From an uncultured Alphaproteobacteria bacterium (GTDB taxonomy: Bacteria; Pseudomonadota; Alphaproteobacteria; Geminicoccales; Geminicoccaceae): 46,540 nucleotides of DNA. Shown piece by piece: positions 18,041 through 26,795 of this stretch (position 1 is its first letter; every line of letters begins with the position of its first letter). A program made the translations under genes and the position numbers. Below the pieces are notes generated by a model, which made no database searches, was not told the origin of the DNA, and was given only the letters and a program-made list of their open reading frames with translations. The stretch covers positions 1-46,540 of the forward strand of contig CALBAK010000027.1 in assembly GCA_937926445.1 (NCBI GenBank). Direction: 5' to 3'.

Positions 18041-21000
18041 TCGGCCGCGCGCGGCAGGCGCAGCACCGCCGGCTCGGCGGGCTGGACCGTCGGCCGCCGG
18101 CCCCGCCACCGATCCCCCACCCGGGCACCGACCAGCAGCAGGCACGGCGTCAAGACGAGGGTGACGAGCGTGGCGAAGGTGAGACCCCAGGCGATCGCGA
18201 GGGAGAGCTGCTGCCACCAGTCGGCCGAGGGTCCCCCGACCGTGATCCGACGACCGAGCACGTCGACGTTGAGCTTGAAGACCAGCGGCAAGAGGCCGAG
18301 CACACCGTTGAAGGTCGTGAGCAGCACGGGTCGCAGCCGCTGCGCGCCGGTCCGCAGGATCGCCTCCACCGGCTCCAGCCCGCGCGCTCTGAGCTCGTTG
18401 TAGGTGTCGATCAGAACGATGTTGTTCGAGACCACGATGCCGGCGAGCGCGATCACCCCGATGCCGCTCATGACGATGCCGAAGGGCTGGTCGACGATCA
18501 AAAGGCCCAACAGCACGCCCACCGTCGAGAACAGCACCGCTGAGAGGATCAAGAGCGTCTGGTAGACGCTGTCGAACTGGGTCAACAGGATCATGGCGAT
18601 CAGGAAGAGCGCCACGGCGAAGGCCTTGCCGAGGAAGGCCGACGCTTCCGTCTGCTCCTCGTCCTCGCCGCGGAAGGTGTACCGCGCCTCGGGGTCGCCC
18701 GCCCTCGCGAGCCAGGCGCGGAGCTCGGCCACCTTGGCGTCGGGCAACACACCCGGCGCCACCTCAGCCGAAACGGTGAAGGCGCGTGCCCCGTCGACCC
18801 GCTCGATCTCGGCGGTGCGCGGCGCCGCCTCGCGGCGCACCACGTGGTCGAGCGGCACCCCGCCCGACGGCGTCGCGACGACGAGCCGGTCGAGCTCGTC
18901 CAGGCCCCGTTCGCCGACCGGCAGCCGGGCGACGATGTCGACCTCCTCCTCGCTGTCCTCCGGCCGGTAGGCCGCGACCTTGAGCCCGTTGGTCAGAAGC
19001 CGCACCGTCGAGCCCACGGTGGCCACGTCGGTGCCGAGCCGGGCGGCCTGCTCGCGGTCGACCACGAGCCGCCATTCGAGGCTGGGTACGGGCCGGCTGT
19101 CGCCGACCTCGACCAGGCCCGGAAGGCGCTCGAAGGCGGCGCGCGCCGCGGCGGTCGCGGCCGAAAGGCGCGCCTTGTCCTCGTGCGCGATTTCGAGCTG
19201 CACGGGCTTGCCGACCGGCGGGCCCGCCCGCGGGACTCGGACCTCCACGCGTACGCCTGCGATACCGGCCGTGCGCTCCCGGAGCTCCGCCACGATCGCC
19301 CGCGCCGGTCGGCGCCGCTGCCAGTCGGCGAGTTCGAGGAGGATGACGCCGGTCACATCGTCATCGACCTGCTCGCCACCCCGCCATTCGAGGGCGGTGC
19401 GGGCATAGATCCGCTCGATCCCCTCTACCCCCGCGATCCTCGCCTCGACCTCGCGCACCAGTCGGTCGCGCTCGAGGATCGAGAGATCACCCCGGGCATG
19501 AACGAGGATCTGGGCCCGGTCCGGCTCGACGTCCGGGAACAGCTCGACCCCACGGCCGAACTTCGCATAGGCGGCCCAGCTCGCGACCAGGAGAAGGGCC
19601 GCGAGCCCGATCACGAGCCCGGGTCGCGAAAGGGCTACGCGCAAGAGTCGCACATAGCCGCCGATGATCCCCCCTACGGTCGAGAGATCGCCGCTCTCGG
19701 TCGCCGCCACGTTCCGCTTGGCGGCGATGTCGTCGGCCGGTGGCCGGCCGAGCATCGCACCCAAGACCGGTACGAAGACGAGTGCCACGAGAAGGGCAGC
19801 CGAGAGTGTCGCAACCAGCGTGATCGGCAGATAGCGCATGAACTCGCCGACGATCCCCGGCCAGAAGAGGAGGGGGAGGAAAGCCGCGAGCACCGTGCCG
19901 GTCGAGGCGATCACGGGCCAGGCCATGCGGATCGCCGAACGCCGATAGGCGGCCTCCGGGGCGAGACCTTCCGCCATCTTTCGGTCTGCGTACTCGACGA
20001 CGACGGTGGCCCCGTCGACGAGCATGCCCACCGCCAGGATCAACGAGAACAGGACGACGATGTTGACCGTGAGCCCCATCGCCTGGAGCACGACGAAGCT
20101 CGCGAGGAACGCCACCGGCACCGCGAGGCCCACGAGCATCGAAGAGCGCAGGCCCAGAGCCGCGACCGTGATGATCATGGTGAGCACGACCGCGGTGATC
20201 ACGTTGTTGCCGAGATCGTTCAGCATGTCGGCGATCTCGCGCGACTTGTCCTGCGAGTAACCGACCTCGATCCCTTCGGGCCAGCGCGCTCGCTCGGCCT
20301 CGACCACGGCGCGGACGGCCTCGGTCGTGTGGATGATGTTGCGGCCGATCCGCTTCTTGATCTCGAGGGCGAGGGCCGGTCGGCCGTCCACCCGGGCGAA
20401 GCCCACCGGGTCCTTGAAGGTCCGGCGGATCGTAGCGATGTCGCCGACGGTGAGGACCGTACCACCCTCGACCTTGATCGGCATCCGGGCGAGGTCCTCG
20501 ACCGCTTCGACGAGCCCCGGCACCTTGACCGCGAAGCGCCCGCGCCCGACGTCCCAGGCGCCCGCCGCGACGAGCTGGTGGTTGCGGCGGACGAGCGACA
20601 GCACCTTCTCGATCTCGAGGCCGTAGCCCTCGATCCGCTCCGGATCGATCAAGATCTCGACGAGCTCCTCGCGCTCGCCCGCGATCTCGACGTCGAGCAC
20701 GTCCGGCAGCTGCTCGAGCCGGTCCTCGAGCCGGCGGGCGAGGTGCAGGAGCGTGCGCTCCGGCACGTCACCCGCAAGCGTCACGACGAGCACCGGGAAC
20801 AGCGAGAGATTGACCTCGTCGACCAGAGGCTCGTCGCTGTCTGCCGGCAGCTCGGCCTTCGCCCGGTCGGTTCGCTCGCGCACCTCCGCGATCGCTCGGT
20901 CGATGTCGACCCCCGCTTCGAAGGTGAGGATCACCGAGGCCCGGCCCTCGCCGGCCACCGAACGCATCTCCTTGAGCCCTTCGAGGCTCTTGAGCTCGCG

Positions 21001-21207
21001 TTCGAGCGGCTTGACGAGGAGCCGCTCGGAATCCTCGGCCGAGATCCCCTCGTGGGTGACGGTGACGTAGACGATGGGCAACTGGACGTCGGGCTCGGCC
21101 TCTTTGGGGATCTCGACGGCGACCATCGCCCCCCAGACGACGAGCAGAAGGAGCGCCGCGAGCACGGTCCGCGGTCGCGCCATCGCGGCATCGATCAAGC
21201 TCCTCAC
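18037..21207 (-). CDS. RND efflux pump inner-membrane subunit (AcrB/HAE1-like)
   Basis: This 1056-residue protein has full RND architecture: TM1 near residues 10-32, porter loops, TM2-6 (about 330-480), a second porter half and TM7-12 ending near residue 1030. The TM4 proton-relay segment reads GMLVDGATVVVEYADRK, so the AcrB-type Asp pair is Asp-Gly. One aspartate is kept and the other lost, which other alphaproteobacterial RND proteins also show, as far as I recall. The GTG start overlaps the adaptor stop, and its own stop overlaps the ABC-2 permease start. It probably exports hydrophobic compounds with the adjacent adaptor. No outer-membrane channel gene is in the window. Confidence 0.94.
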   Translation of the reverse strand: MRSLIDAAMARPRTVLAALLLLVVWGAMVAVEIPKEAEPDVQLPIVYVTVTHEGISAEDSERLLVKPLERELKSLEGLKEMRSVAGEGRASVILTFEAGVDIDRAIAEVRERTDRAKAELPADSDEPLVDEVNLSLFPVLVVTLAGDVPERTLLHLARRLEDRLEQLPDVLDVEIAGEREELVEILIDPERIEGYGLEIEKVLSLVRRNHQLVAAGAWDVGRGRFAVKVPGLVEAVEDLARMPIKVEGGTVLTVGDIATIRRTFKDPVGFARVDGRPALALEIKKRIGRNIIHTTEAVRAVVEAERARWPEGIEVGYSQDKSREIADMLNDLGNNVITAVVLTMIITVAALGLRSSMLVGLAVPVAFLASFVVLQAMGLTVNIVVLFSLILAVGMLVDGATVVVEYADRKMAEGLAPEAAYRRSAIRMAWPVIASTGTVLAAFLPLLFWPGIVGEFMRYLPITLVATLSAALLVALVFVPVLGAMLGRPPADDIAAKRNVAATESGDLSTVGGIIGGYVRLLRVALSRPGLVIGLAALLLVASWAAYAKFGRGVELFPDVEPDRAQILVHARGDLSILERDRLVREVEARIAGVEGIERIYARTALEWRGGEQVDDDVTGVILLELADWQRRRPARAIVAELRERTAGIAGVRVEVRVPRAGPPVGKPVQLEIAHEDKARLSAATAAARAAFERLPGLVEVGDSRPVPSLEWRLVVDREQAARLGTDVATVGSTVRLLTNGLKVAAYRPEDSEEEVDIVARLPVGERGLDELDRLVVATPSGGVPLDHVVRREAAPRTAEIERVDGARAFTVSAEVAPGVLPDAKVAELRAWLARAGDPEARYTFRGEDEEQTEASAFLGKAFAVALFLIAMILLTQFDSVYQTLLILSAVLFSTVGVLLGLLIVDQPFGIVMSGIGVIALAGIVVSNNIVLIDTYNELRARGLEPVEAILRTGAQRLRPVLLTTFNGVLGLLPLVFKLNVDVLGRRITVGGPSADWWQQLSLAIAWGLTFATLVTLVLTPCLLLVGARVGDRWRGRRPTVQPAEPAVLRLPRAAE

Positions 21208-22316
21208 GCCGCGGGCCCGTCGCGCTCGGCCTCATCGGTCGCCACGACCGCGCGGACCTTCTCCCCCTCGGCCACGAAGCCCTGGCCCGTGACGATCACC
21301 CGGGCCCGCTCGGGCAGACCCGCGAGCCAGAGCCAACCGCCCTCGCTGCGCACGATGGAAACGGCCGCGAACCGCGCCCGCTCCTCGGCGTCGACGTACC
21401 GCACACCGACGCGGCCGCTGTCGTCGAGGACGAGGGCCCCGGCCGGCACCCGGTGGGCCGACACCTCCGGTAGCCGGACGGCGAGCCGGGCCGTCATCCC
21501 GGCTGGCAGCCCCTCGGGCGGATCGCCGATCTCTAGTTCGACTCGGAAGGTCCGTGTCGTCCCCTCCGATCGGGTCGCAACGAAGCGCAGCCGGCCCTCG
21601 AGCGTGCGGCCGTCGGCGAGCCGCGCGGTTCCCGGCAGACCGGGGGCGAGCCGGCCCACGACGGTCTCGGGCGCCTGGGCCACCACGAGGAAGGGCCGCT
21701 CCTCGATGAGGAGTCCCACCTCCTGACCGATCTCGAGGAAGTCGCCGAGTTCGACCCGGCGTCGCTCGAGGCGCCCGGCGAACGGTGCCCGCACGCTCGT
21801 CCGCTCGAGCTCGAGCCGCTCCGCGGCGAGCCGGGCGCGGATCTCCTCGAGCGCGGCCCGCGCCTCGGCGACCCGCGTCTCGGCCTGGAAGCCGCGGGCC
21901 CCGAGCCGGCTCGCAGCCTCGTATTCGAGCTCGCGCTGGGCGAGCCGCGCCTCGAGCTCGCGGATCCGCGCCGGCCGGTCGCGTGGGTCGAGCAGCACGA
22001 TCGGCTCGCCCGCCGCCACCCGAGCACCCTGGCGGACGGGGGTCGCCACCACCCGGCCGGCGACCTCGGTCCGCAGCTCCACCGCGCGGGCGGGCTCGGT
22101 CACCGCGTTGATCAGAATCTCCGGGGCGATCGGCAGTGCCACGCTGTCGAGCACGCGAACGGTGAAACGTGGCCGCTCCGTCCGGCCGTCGGCCGCGGCG
22201 GGCTCGACTGCGGGCGGCGGTCCGCCGAGCCCCAGGATCTCCTGCAACGGCCGCGAGCCGAGCCAGAGCGCGAGCCCGGCCGAGAGCAGGATCGCGGCGA
22301 CGATCGACGAGCGCAT
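21204..22316 (-). CDS. RND periplasmic adaptor (HlyD/MFP family)
   Basis: This 370-residue protein has an N-terminal membrane anchor (about residues 5-22). A lipoyl/barrel-sandwich half (VELRTEVAGRVVATPVRQGA, VAAGEPIVLLD) leads into a coiled-coil hairpin (about 115-165), the second lipoyl half (RTSVRAPFAGRLERRRVELG), a beta-barrel and a C-terminal membrane-proximal domain. It joins the RND pump in the next gene to an outer-membrane channel. AAGGA precedes the ATG. Its stop overlaps the pump start, showing coupled expression. Confidence 0.93.
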   Translation of the reverse strand: MRSSIVAAILLSAGLALWLGSRPLQEILGLGGPPPAVEPAAADGRTERPRFTVRVLDSVALPIAPEILINAVTEPARAVELRTEVAGRVVATPVRQGARVAAGEPIVLLDPRDRPARIRELEARLAQRELEYEAASRLGARGFQAETRVAEARAALEEIRARLAAERLELERTSVRAPFAGRLERRRVELGDFLEIGQEVGLLIEERPFLVVAQAPETVVGRLAPGLPGTARLADGRTLEGRLRFVATRSEGTTRTFRVELEIGDPPEGLPAGMTARLAVRLPEVSAHRVPAGALVLDDSGRVGVRYVDAEERARFAAVSIVRSEGGWLWLAGLPERARVIVTGQGFVAEGEKVRAVVATDEAERDGPAA

Positions 22317-22386
22317 TCCTTTCCCGATCGTTTGCGACGCCGCGCCATTGTACGCGCAGCCGGCGCCGGGCGACCACCCGGTGGGC

Positions 22387-22599
22387 TCAGCCGGGCCCGC
22401 GCGGTTCGTCCTCGCGCCGCCGTCGGGCGGGGATCAGCCGCACGAGTTCCGAGGCGGTCACAGCGAAGGGCGTGAACAGCCGCTCGCGTGGCGTCTCGAA
22501 CTGGAAACTCTCGGTGCCGCGAAAGGTCACCGTCCCCCATGTCGAACGCACCACCAGTACCGTATTCGGCTCCATGTCGACCACGATCCATTTGGCCAA
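22387..22599 (-). CDS. Conserved-looking 70-residue hypothetical protein
   Basis: From a TTG at 22599 with GGGAG 8 nt upstream, the product begins LAKWIVVDMEPNTVLVVRS and forms a short beta-rich domain ending in a basic/acidic tail. The codons are strongly G/C at third positions, as in neighbouring genes, which supports real coding. I do not recognise the family and there is no signal peptide or membrane segment. It lies between the ABC ATPase (72 nt upstream) and the RND adaptor (70 nt downstream) in the same direction. A GTG at 22626 is an alternative start. Confidence 0.55.
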   Translation of the reverse strand: MAKWIVVDMEPNTVLVVRSTWGTVTFRGTESFQFETPRERLFTPFAVTASELVRLIPARRRREDEPRGPG

Positions 22600-22671
22600 G
22601 ATACCGTCTCCCTCGGGGCTCCGCACGACTGGTCGCGATCCAGGCCCGCGAGGCCCGGCTACCGCACGGGC

Positions 22672-23421
22672 TCAGGCGACACGCGCCGCCCGACGGTCGC
22701 GGGCCACGTCGAGGAACACCTCCTCGAGCGTCGTCCGCCCGTACCGGGCGAGCAGCTCGCCGGGCGTGCCCTGGTCGACGAGCTTCCCCGCCTTCATGAG
22801 GAGGACGATATCGGCCAGCCGCTCCACCTCGCCCATGTTGTGCGAGGCGAGGAGCACGGTCGCCCCCTTCTGCTCGCGCCAGCACCGCAGATGGGCCCGG
22901 AGCCGGTCGGCGCTGTCCGGGTCGAGCGAGGCCGTCGGCTCGTCGAGGACCAGGAGCTCGGGATCGTTGATCAACGCTTTGGCGAGGTGCACCCGGGTCT
23001 TCTGGCCGGCCGAGAGTTGCCCGGTCGACCGGTCGAGCAGATCCTCGAGATCGAGCGTGCGGGCGAGGGTCGCGATGCGGCTCGCGGGGTCGGGAAGTCC
23101 GTAGAGATCGGCGTAGACGAGGAGGTTCTGGCGGACGGTGAGCCGCAGCGGCAGGTCCACGTAGGGGCTCGAGAAGTTCATCCTCGGCAGGACCGCGAAG
23201 CGCTCGCGCGGCATCGGCCGGCCGAGCAGCTCGATACGGCCCGCGGTCGGTTCGAGCAGGCCCAACAGCATGGCGATCGTGGTCGTCTTGCCGGCTCCGT
23301 TGGGGCCCAGAAGGGCCACAGTCCGGCCGACCGGCACCACGAGGTCGAGCCCGGCCACCGCCTCGACCCGGCCGAAGCGCTTGACCAGACCCTCGACCAG
23401 CACCGCGGGCTCAGCGGTCAC
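22672..23421 (-). CDS. ABC transporter ATP-binding protein
   Basis: This encodes 249 residues. Walker A is GPNGAGKTT (39-47), the signature is LSAGQ (136-140), Walker B is LLVLDEP (156-162), and the switch histidine lies in LLASHNMGEVE. The usual Q-loop glutamine is not obvious; the segment reads RMNFSSPYVDLP. The start used is GTG at 23421, overlapping the binding-protein gene by 11 bases, because family homology begins a few residues later. It most likely energises the ABC-2 permease at 17222-18040. Carrying that permease three genes away, beyond an RND pump, is unusual. Confidence 0.92.
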   Translation of the reverse strand: MTAEPAVLVEGLVKRFGRVEAVAGLDLVVPVGRTVALLGPNGAGKTTTIAMLLGLLEPTAGRIELLGRPMPRERFAVLPRMNFSSPYVDLPLRLTVRQNLLVYADLYGLPDPASRIATLARTLDLEDLLDRSTGQLSAGQKTRVHLAKALINDPELLVLDEPTASLDPDSADRLRAHLRCWREQKGATVLLASHNMGEVERLADIVLLMKAGKLVDQGTPGELLARYGRTTLEEVFLDVARDRRAARVA

Positions 23422-24442
23422 CCCAGTGCCCCTGCTCGCGGTACCAACGCTCCGCACCCGGGTGGAGCGCGAGCGGCAGGCCCTGGACCGCCTGTTCTGG
23501 CCCGAGTTCGAGGCCCTGGGGATGACCGGCGCGCAGCCGCGGCCGGTTCTCCGGCCGCCAGAGCGCCGCGACCAACGCGTAGGCGAGCTCCTCGGCGAGC
23601 TCCGCGAGGGTGAGCCAGACGAGCGGCAGCCCGACCGTCTCGACCGCCGGCTGGCCGGGATAGGCGCCGAAGGGCACGAGTTGGTAGCTCAGATAGGGCA
23701 CCGCGCGGATCAGCTCGTCGACCGCCGGTCCGGTGACCGGCAGCAGCCGCGCGCCCCAGTCGCGCACCAGCTCCTCGACCACCGGCAAGGGCCAGGCACC
23801 TACGAGCAGCAGGGCGTCGACCTGGCCCGTGGCCATCGCCGTGACCATCGGCGAGCGGGCTAGGAAGACCGGCTCGATCCGTCCTTCGTCCAACCCGAAG
23901 GCCTCGAGGAGCCGGCGGGCGAGCCGGCTGTTGCCGGAGACCGGCTCCTCGAAACCGACCCGCCGCCCGGCCAGATCGCCGGGTGCCGCGATCGCGACCT
24001 CCGGGCGCACGAGGAGATGTACGCTCGCGCTCACGAGAGCCGCGAGCGCGCGCAGCCGACCGGCGAGGGGACCGCGGGCGATCTCGGCCTCGCCCCGCTC
24101 GGCCGCCTCGGCGAGATCGGCGTGGACGATCGCGCTCTCGACCCGGCCCGCGGCCAACAGCTCGAGATTGGCGAGCGAGCCGGCCGAGGATTGGGCCAGC
24201 GCCACGAGACCCGGCACCCCGCAGCTGCCGCCCTCGCTGCAGGGTGGCGTGCCGGGCGGGCTCGAGATCGTCTCGGCCAGCACCCCGCCGAGCGCGTAGG
24301 TGCTGCCGCCGACCGGGCCCGTGGCGATCCGGAAGAAGCGCTGCTCCTGCGCCGCGGCACGGCCCGCGAGCGCGGCCGTGGCCATCGTCGCGAGGCCGCT
24401 GCGGAGGAAAGCGCGGCGCTTCGGGTGAACGATCCCCGGCAT
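23411..24442 (-). CDS. TAXI family periplasmic solute-binding protein
   Basis: This 343-residue exported protein has a Tat-like signal (KRRAFLRSGLATMATAALAG). The TAXI family signature ATGPVGGSTYALGGVLAE (about 40-57) follows, and further on GRRVGFEEPVSGNSRLARRLL. TAXI proteins normally deliver substrates to TRAP transporters with a fused permease. No TRAP permease is nearby; it sits directly upstream of an ABC ATPase. The ATG overlaps the preceding stop (TGATG). Either it serves a TRAP permease elsewhere or it has been recruited as a sensor or binding component here. Confidence 0.85.
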   Translation of the reverse strand: MPGIVHPKRRAFLRSGLATMATAALAGRAAAQEQRFFRIATGPVGGSTYALGGVLAETISSPPGTPPCSEGGSCGVPGLVALAQSSAGSLANLELLAAGRVESAIVHADLAEAAERGEAEIARGPLAGRLRALAALVSASVHLLVRPEVAIAAPGDLAGRRVGFEEPVSGNSRLARRLLEAFGLDEGRIEPVFLARSPMVTAMATGQVDALLLVGAWPLPVVEELVRDWGARLLPVTGPAVDELIRAVPYLSYQLVPFGAYPGQPAVETVGLPLVWLTLAELAEELAYALVAALWRPENRPRLRAGHPQGLELGPEQAVQGLPLALHPGAERWYREQGHWGDR

Positions 24443-24996
24443 CAACGAACCCGGACCGCGCGCCCGATCACCCGGCGCACGATCTCGCCGTCGACATTGC
24501 GCAGAAAGCGCAGCTCGAGACCGTCCGCCGTCGGCATCCGTCGCGTCTCCTGCAGCTCGAAGCGGCCGTCCTCCAGGAGCACGAAGGCAAAAGTGTGGAG
24601 ACCTTCGCCGTCGACCACCGCCCAGCGCACGGGATCGCCCGCCATCGGCTGGAACTCCTCGCGCGGGCGGAACAGGCCGGGATCGCGGAACTCGACGAAG
24701 TAGGGCCGCCTCGGCGCGGGCACGAACAGGCTCTCGCCCTCGCGCCGCACCACCCCGGGCAGGTCCCGGCGGCCGTCGACCAGGCTCACGGTGATGCTGC
24801 GCAGCCGGAAACCCGTGCGGCGGAACGGCTCGATCGACAGATCGAGGTCGCGCTGCTCGAGCGGTCGGCCCTCGCCGTCCTCGACCCGGGCGGTGCCGAC
24901 ATAGGTGCCGAACAGCCGCTCGAGGCCGCCCTGGGCCGCCGCTGGACAGACCAGAAGGAGGACGGGAGCGGCCAGCAGGAGGCGGCGGCGGTCCAT
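24442..24996 (-). CDS. Exported hypothetical protein
   Basis: This 184-residue protein has an N-terminal signal (RRRLLLAAPVLLLVCPAAAQ) and then a beta-rich domain with charged strands, including the segment LDLSIEPFRRTGFRLRSITV. I do not recognise a named family. It is likely periplasmic. It begins 1 nt after the stop of the 164-residue exported protein, and its own stop overlaps the TAXI gene, so the three are coupled. The ATG at 24996 directly precedes the signal peptide. Confidence 0.7.
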   Translation of the reverse strand: MDRRRLLLAAPVLLLVCPAAAQGGLERLFGTYVGTARVEDGEGRPLEQRDLDLSIEPFRRTGFRLRSITVSLVDGRRDLPGVVRREGESLFVPAPRRPYFVEFRDPGLFRPREEFQPMAGDPVRWAVVDGEGLHTFAFVLLEDGRFELQETRRMPTADGLELRFLRNVDGEIVRRVIGRAVRVR

Positions 24997-24997
24997 C

Positions 24998-25492
24998 TCA
25001 GCGCGTCCCACGAGCGAGTTTGGCCTCGAGCTCGACCCGCATCCGCTCGCCCTCGAGCCGCTCGAGGCGCAGCCCGACGCGCTCGCCGATCCGCTCGAGC
25101 CGCGCCCGCTCGATCAAGGGTTTGCCCGCGTCGATCGCGAGCCGGCTGACGGCCAGGCCGGTCGGCAAGTCGCGCGCCCAGACGAGCTCTTCGCCCTCGA
25201 GCGGATTGGCGGGTGTCCGCCGGCTGCCGAGCAGGGCGAAGAGCCCGGTCGCGCTGGCCTCGAAAACGCCCGGCCGCTCGGTCGGCGCGAAGCTCGCGTC
25301 GAAGAGGGTCCGACCGCCGAGCCGGAGGCGCAACGTCACCGTCCGGCCCGCGGGCTCGACCGAGAGCTCGACCCGCCCCCGGGCGGTCTCGGCCGACCAG
25401 CGGCCGGCGATCGCCGCGGCGTCGGCGCACGCGGACGCGGCGCCGAGGAGCCCGTGAGCGATCACGACGAGGGAGGCGAGAAGGCCGCGCAT
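24998..25492 (-). CDS. Exported hypothetical protein
   Basis: This 164-residue protein has a signal peptide (about residues 1-24, ending SACADA), then the repeated beta pattern AAAIAGRWSAETARGRVELS and VTLRLRLGGRTLFDASFAP, consistent with a lipocalin-like or small beta-barrel fold. I cannot name the family. The ATG at 25492 has GGAG 5 nt upstream. It appears to be the first gene of the long operon reaching to 17222, with a candidate promoter at 25530-25558. Confidence 0.65.
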   Translation of the reverse strand: MRGLLASLVVIAHGLLGAASACADAAAIAGRWSAETARGRVELSVEPAGRTVTLRLRLGGRTLFDASFAPTERPGVFEASATGLFALLGSRRTPANPLEGEELVWARDLPTGLAVSRLAIDAGKPLIERARLERIGERVGLRLERLEGERMRVELEAKLARGTR

Positions 25493-25529
25493 GGCCACTC
25501 CCCGGCGGTCCGAAAGCCCGCCGTTCTAG

Positions 25530-25558
25530 GACATAGCTCCCGGGCCGCCGCGCGACAA
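25530..25558 (-). promoter_or_regulatory. Possible sigma-70 promoter of the mixed exporter operon
   Basis: On the minus strand TTGTCG (25553-25558), a 17-nt spacer and TATGTC (25530-25535) precede the first gene of the operon by 37 nt. The -35 hexamer is identical to the one before lgt. Confidence 0.45.
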
Positions 25559-25638
25559 GCGGGCGTCCCGCTGGCTTCTGCCGACCCGAGCGGCTAGCTT
25601 CCCGCTCGGCCGCCGGGGGCCGGCGAGGGAGAACGACG

Positions 25639-26757
25639 ATGCTCGTGGGCGTTCCCAAAGAGATCAAGACTCACGAATACCGCGTGGGTCTCGTGCCGTC
25701 GAGCGTGCGCGAGCTCGTCCATCACGGCCACAGGGTGCTGGTCGAGACCGGCGCGGGCGCCGGGATCGGCTGCGACGACAACGCCTATCGGGCCGCCGGT
25801 GCGGAGATCGTCACCACCGCCGAGGAAGTCTTCGCCCGTGCCGAGATGATCGTGAAGGTCAAGGAGCCGCAGCCGCAGGAGTGGAAACGGCTGCGGCCCG
25901 GCCAAGTGCTCTTCACCTATCTCCATCTCGCTGCCGACAAGCCGCAGGCCGAGGGCCTCTTGGCTTCGGGCTGCGTCGCGATCGCCTACGAGACCGTCAC
26001 CGACCGGCGCGGCCGCCTGCCGCTTCTCGCCCCGATGTCCGAGGTCGCCGGCCGAATGAGCATCCAGGTGGGGGCCCATCATCTCGAGAAGATGCAGGGC
26101 GGCGCCGGCATCCTCCTGGGCGGGGTGCCGGGCGTGCACGCCGCCAAGGTCGTGGTGCTGGGCGGCGGGGTGGCCGGCACCAACGCCATCCGCATGGCGA
26201 TGGGCCTCGAGGCCCAGGTCTACGTGATCGACCGCTCGCTCGAGCGACTCTACGAGCTCGATCTGCAGTTCGGCCCGATGCTCAACACCGAATATTCCAC
26301 GGTCGACGCAATCGAACGCCACGTCGCCACTGCCGACCTCGTGATCGGGGCGGTGCTGATCCCCGGCGCCGCCGCCCCCAAGCTCGTGACCCGTTCGATG
26401 ATCAAGGCGATGCGGCGCGGCTCGGTGTTCGTCGACATCGCGATCGACCAGGGCGGCTGCGCCGAGACCTCCCGCCCCACCACGCACGCCGATCCCGTCT
26501 ATGTGGAAGAGGGCGTCATCCACTATTGCGTCACCAACATGCCGGGTGCTGTCCCGCGCACCTCGACCTTCGCCCTCAACAACGCCACCCTACCCTTCGT
26601 CCTGGCGCTCGCCGGCAAGGGCTGGAAGCGCGCCTGCCGCGACGATCCCCACCTCGCTCAGGGGCTGAACGTGGTCGAGGGTGCGTTGGTCTACGAGGCG
26701 GTGGCTCGCGATCTCGGCCTGCCCTTCACCCCGCCCGCCTCGGTCCTGGGCGGTTGA
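25639..26757 (+). CDS. ald: Alanine dehydrogenase
   Basis: This 372-residue cytosolic enzyme interconverts L-alanine with pyruvate and ammonia using NAD. The N-terminal [18 protein letters not shown] is diagnostic. VKVKEP (72-77) and H96 (TYLHLAAD) supply the pyruvate-binding Lys/His pair. [13 protein letters not shown] (171-183) is the Rossmann loop, and [14 protein letters not shown] with [12 protein letters not shown] completes the signature. GAGGGAGA precedes the ATG. It is followed by an Ldh2-family dehydrogenase and a decayed MFS transporter, probably an operon for a small organic or amino acid. Confidence 0.96.
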   Translation: MLVGVPKEIKTHEYRVGLVPSSVRELVHHGHRVLVETGAGAGIGCDDNAYRAAGAEIVTTAEEVFARAEMIVKVKEPQPQEWKRLRPGQVLFTYLHLAADKPQAEGLLASGCVAIAYETVTDRRGRLPLLAPMSEVAGRMSIQVGAHHLEKMQGGAGILLGGVPGVHAAKVVVLGGGVAGTNAIRMAMGLEAQVYVIDRSLERLYELDLQFGPMLNTEYSTVDAIERHVATADLVIGAVLIPGAAAPKLVTRSMIKAMRRGSVFVDIAIDQGGCAETSRPTTHADPVYVEEGVIHYCVTNMPGAVPRTSTFALNNATLPFVLALAGKGWKRACRDDPHLAQGLNVVEGALVYEAVARDLGLPFTPPASVLGG

Positions 26758-26795
26758 GGGCGAACCGGCGCGGCCCCGGGGAAAAGGACCCCGCG

